Positions 5,615 through 7,419 of a stretch of 7,419 nucleotides of DNA are shown one piece after another (positions within the stretch are counted from its first letter, which is position 1; each line of letters opens with the position of its first letter). A program made the translations under genes and the position numbers. The notes under the pieces were generated by a model. The model had not been told where the DNA came from. It worked only from the letters and a program-made list of their open reading frames with translations, and searched no databases. The DNA is from CAZAMT01 sp964486145 (GTDB lineage Bacteria > Bacteroidota > Bacteroidia > Bacteroidales > JAAAOM01), in contig CAZAMT010000203.1 in NCBI GenBank assembly GCA_964486145.1, positions 1 to 7,419 of the forward strand. The letters run 5' to 3'.

Positions 5615-5633
5615 TCGGGATTGCAAATCCCGA
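5615..5633. repeat. Hairpin repeat CGGGATTGCAAATCCCG (copy 2)
   Basis: An 8-bp perfect stem (TCGGGATT / AATCCCGA) with a GCA loop starts 8 nt after the CDF stop. Sixteen bases are identical to 407-422. With no T-tract it is a poor intrinsic terminator, but it sits between convergent genes, where it could slow polymerase from either side. Confidence 0.6.
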
Positions 5634-5689
5634 AGAACGGTGTATAGCTAATCCTGAAGAGCGGTGGGTTGCAAATCCCGCGGGCATGC
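5623..5689. repeat. Three tandem 24-nt repeat units between convergent genes
   Basis: Units begin at 5623 (GCAAATCCCGAAGAACGGTG), 5647 (GCTAATCCTGAAGAGCGGTG) and 5671 (GCAAATCCCG, then diverging to CGGGCATGC), exactly 24 nt apart. The first two share 17 of 20 core bases. The third ends in back-to-back small palindromes CCCGCGGG and GCATGC. With only three decayed units and no constant spacers this is not CRISPR; it looks like a degenerate intergenic repeat. It fills the gap between the CDF stop (5607) and the barrel gene stop (5697). Confidence 0.6.
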
Positions 5690-5696
5690 TAAATTT

Positions 5697-7253
5697 TTAT
5701 TGATAACGGCCATCCCAGAAATCCCGCCGGGTGAGCGAAGTGCGAAATCCTACATGAAAATAAATGAATGGAGACTTGCCCGAAGATAGCTGAAATTTGG
5801 AAAAAATTCCACCCGTTAATTCAAGCTGCCATAAAGGCTGTATGATATAACTCACGGTAAAATCATTTAATACAAGGGAAGCAACCCGGGGCTGAAACAA
5901 TGTATTGTTATAATCCTTTGCCCTGTTGTTATTTGATATGTAAATATCGTTACCGAAATTTTGGTTGTGTTGTTGTTCGCCGAACCGTTGTAGGAAAAAC
6001 CGGTTATGGAATTTCCAACGGTTTTTTTTAAAGGAGGATTGATTGAGAAATTCCAGAAAATTGCTTCCCAGGGGATGTGCCAGTGGTTGGACAAAATGGC
6101 CATACGACTTTGCTGTGAAGGAATGTGAATAGGTAAAAGGGCGGGCGGAATTAACTTCGAACCGTGTAAACAACCCGGGTATCCGGAAAAGATTTGGTAT
6201 CATCAACCCTAACTGATAGCCATATTTTACTCCCCACCAACCGTTTCTCTGTCTTACCAATTGAAGGTTAAATTCATCCAGTGCAAACTGACCATAAATA
6301 AAAGTTTCATCGAACAGTCGTAACCGCATACCCGTTCCAAGTAATACATTGTCGGGCGAGCCGGTGGAGAATTCCACGGGTCTGAAAAACACCACCGGGT
6401 TGAGGTAATTTATATCAAATCCACGCCGGATCGTTGAGTCATCAGGGGCCCAAATTACCGTTTCAAACAGGTTTACCTGGAAACGACTGTTGATATCCCA
6501 GCGCAGGTAGTGAAACGCGGCATATTTGTTTTTTCTTTCAAATGGCGGGTTGTATTTGTGGACATCATTGAATAAACCGGTTAGGTAGCTGTAATGAATT
6601 TTCCAGACATGAACGTCTGCTCTGAAGTAAGGGTAGGAATGTGCGTTCCCGGAAAGAAATAATGACCGGTATCCGTTGCCAAACCTATTGATTCCGAATC
6701 CGGCCTGTAAATCGAGGAATTCAAACGGCTGAAACAGGATATTCGCTTTGGCATTGTTCCATTTGTACCTATGATCCCTGGAGCTAAATGAACCATGATG
6801 CGGGATGTATTTCAATGTATCAATTTTATTACTGATGTATTCCGGGAAACGGGTGTAATTAATCGTGTACAATGCCTGCAACGATAGTTTTGTCCCGGCA
6901 GTTAGGATGGTATGCAAGCCAAGTTCAGTGTCTGATAATGTATTGCCGTTTTCATTGGTTATTTTATATTCACTTGAAATCACCGGATTAGCAATTATCC
7001 GGAAGTGATTGTTCTCAAATGCAATTAGATGGCGGGTAAAAAATGAATTTCCGGTTTTGGGAGCAATGGAATTTTTCAACATGCTGTTATAACCGGATAA
7101 GCTGATGGACGATGGTTGTATGGAATTTAAAAGCAAAGTATCATTTAGAAAATGGATCTCATGTTGTGGTTGGAACAACCTGATTTTTTGACTGCAAACA
7201 TTGCTGTATAAACCGATGATGAATAATAGCAGTATAGCGAACGTTTTATTCAA
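5697..7253 (-). CDS. RemB-like / capsule assembly Wzi-like outer-membrane beta-barrel protein
   Basis: A 518-aa exported protein. Seen: a signal peptide (MNKTFAILLLFIIGLYSNVCSQ), then alternating aromatic-rich strands typical of an outer-membrane barrel. Conserved-looking blocks are FGNGYRSLFLSGNA (191-204), FDINYLNPVVFFRPVEF (279-295) joined to GSPDNVLLGTG (298-308), and HPLGSNFLEF (393-402). These match the pattern of RemB, a Flavobacterium gliding-motility accessory protein, and of the wider Wzi-like capsule assembly group. Known: remB loss reduces spreading in F. johnsoniae, and Wzi binds capsule at the cell surface in enterics. Many non-gliding Bacteroidota carry homologues, so motility cannot be concluded. 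The start is TTG at 7253, the only codon that keeps the signal peptide intact. A TATATTTG promoter element lies just upstream, and another minus-strand gene ends 30 nt upstream. Confidence 0.8.
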   Translation of the reverse strand: MNKTFAILLLFIIGLYSNVCSQKIRLFQPQHEIHFLNDTLLLNSIQPSSISLSGYNSMLKNSIAPKTGNSFFTRHLIAFENNHFRIIANPVISSEYKITNENGNTLSDTELGLHTILTAGTKLSLQALYTINYTRFPEYISNKIDTLKYIPHHGSFSSRDHRYKWNNAKANILFQPFEFLDLQAGFGINRFGNGYRSLFLSGNAHSYPYFRADVHVWKIHYSYLTGLFNDVHKYNPPFERKNKYAAFHYLRWDINSRFQVNLFETVIWAPDDSTIRRGFDINYLNPVVFFRPVEFSTGSPDNVLLGTGMRLRLFDETFIYGQFALDEFNLQLVRQRNGWWGVKYGYQLGLMIPNLFRIPGLFTRFEVNSARPFTYSHSFTAKSYGHFVQPLAHPLGSNFLEFLNQSSFKKNRWKFHNRFFLQRFGEQQHNQNFGNDIYISNNNRAKDYNNTLFQPRVASLVLNDFTVSYIIQPLWQLELTGGIFSKFQLSSGKSPFIYFHVGFRTSLTRRDFWDGRYQ

Positions 7254-7275
7254 TACTGTTGTAGTTGATGAATTA

Positions 7276-7283
7276 CAAATATA
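7276..7283 (-). promoter_or_regulatory. -7 promoter element (TATATTTG) of the RemB-like gene
   Basis: A perfect TAnnTTTG match begins one base after the stop codon of the upstream gene and 22 nt before the TTG start, predicting a leader of about 16 nt. No -33 TTG is visible because that stretch is the coding tail of the upstream gene. The barrel gene may therefore have its own promoter in addition to any read-through. Confidence 0.45.
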
Positions 7284-7419
7284 TTATTTGCAGGCTTTTT
7301 TAACGCGATTGGGAGTTTTTTTTTCATATTTTGAAAGAAAGGACATTGGCGGAATCAGGCCGGGAATAAAGCCGGTATAGTAAATCAAGGATGAGTCCGG
7401 TCTAAAAAGCCACCTTACC
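7284..7419 (-). CDS. C-terminal 44 codons of an unidentified, probably membrane-associated protein (runs off right edge)
   Basis: Seen: from the right edge one minus-strand frame is open for 44 codons to a TAA at 7286-7284. It reads VRWLFRPDSS, then an aromatic/hydrophobic stretch LIYYTGFIPGLIPPMSFL, then a basic tail (SKYEKKTPNRVKKACK). This is gene-like: a hydrophobic hairpin or membrane segment with a positively charged cytosolic end. It is co-directional with the RemB-like gene and only 30 nt upstream, so an operon is likely. I do not recognise the family; membrane-anchored glycosyltransferases often end this way, but that is a guess. Confidence 0.55.
   Translation of the reverse strand, partial: VRWLFRPDSSLIYYTGFIPGLIPPMSFLSKYEKKTPNRVKKACK

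Noticed and set aside
5623..5689. Possible CRISPR array
   Set aside because: Only three decayed units in direct tandem with a 24-nt period, no distinct spacers and no cas genes.
7190..7253. Lipoprotein signal in the RemB-like protein (Cys near residue 20)
   Set aside because: The residues before the cysteine (SNVC) do not fit a lipobox; cleavage by signal peptidase I is more likely.

Overview
The window looks like an ordinary chromosomal stretch of a Bacteroidota bacterium. By eye it is about 40% G+C. Start codons lack Shine-Dalgarno sequences, and several genes are preceded by the Bacteroidota -7 element TAnnTTTG. The protein set also fits: a RemB/Wzi-like outer-membrane barrel, a WcaF-type acetyltransferase, and a Crp/Fnr regulator without a cAMP-binding signature. 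A Marinilabiliales-type relative is a guess from the GC-rich palindromic intergenic repeats, not a demonstrated placement.

Layout, left to right. Positions 1-53 (minus) hold the first 17 codons of what resembles a RhuM-family gene running off the left edge. A 34-codon open frame with no start-to-stop gene around it overlaps that start. Positions 134-452 hold no convincing gene, only palindromic repeats and one promoter-like element. Then come a comF-like phosphoribosyltransferase (453-1148, minus), a divergent exported single-domain rhodanese (1227-1661, plus), a WcaF-like hexapeptide acetyltransferase (1691-2239, minus) and an OsmC-family peroxidase-like protein (2388-2801, minus). OsmC is divergent from a Crp/Fnr regulator (2954-3655, plus), and their shared intergenic region carries an 18-bp dyad with CRP-like geometry. 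A two-gene metal-transport operon follows: a ZIP/ZupT-type importer (3845-4657) whose stop codon overlaps the TTG start of a cation diffusion facilitator (4654-5607). The convergent gap 5608-5696 holds three 24-nt repeat units, one containing a hairpin that also occurs at 407-422. The right side (minus) is a 518-aa RemB/Wzi-like barrel (5697-7253), preceded by the C-terminal 44 codons of an unidentified, apparently membrane-associated protein that enters from the right edge.

Functionally, most genes are single housekeeping or stress units on alternating strands. The two places where genes clearly act together are the ZIP-CDF pair (opposite-direction metal transporters made from one coupled message) and the right-hand pair, probably an envelope or surface operon. 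Three genes (comF-like, CDF, RemB-like) can only start at TTG in any sensible model. I see no complete novel system. The points most worth checking are the left-edge RhuM junction, the His-free transport site of the CDF, the dyad upstream of the Crp/Fnr gene, and the repeat family.
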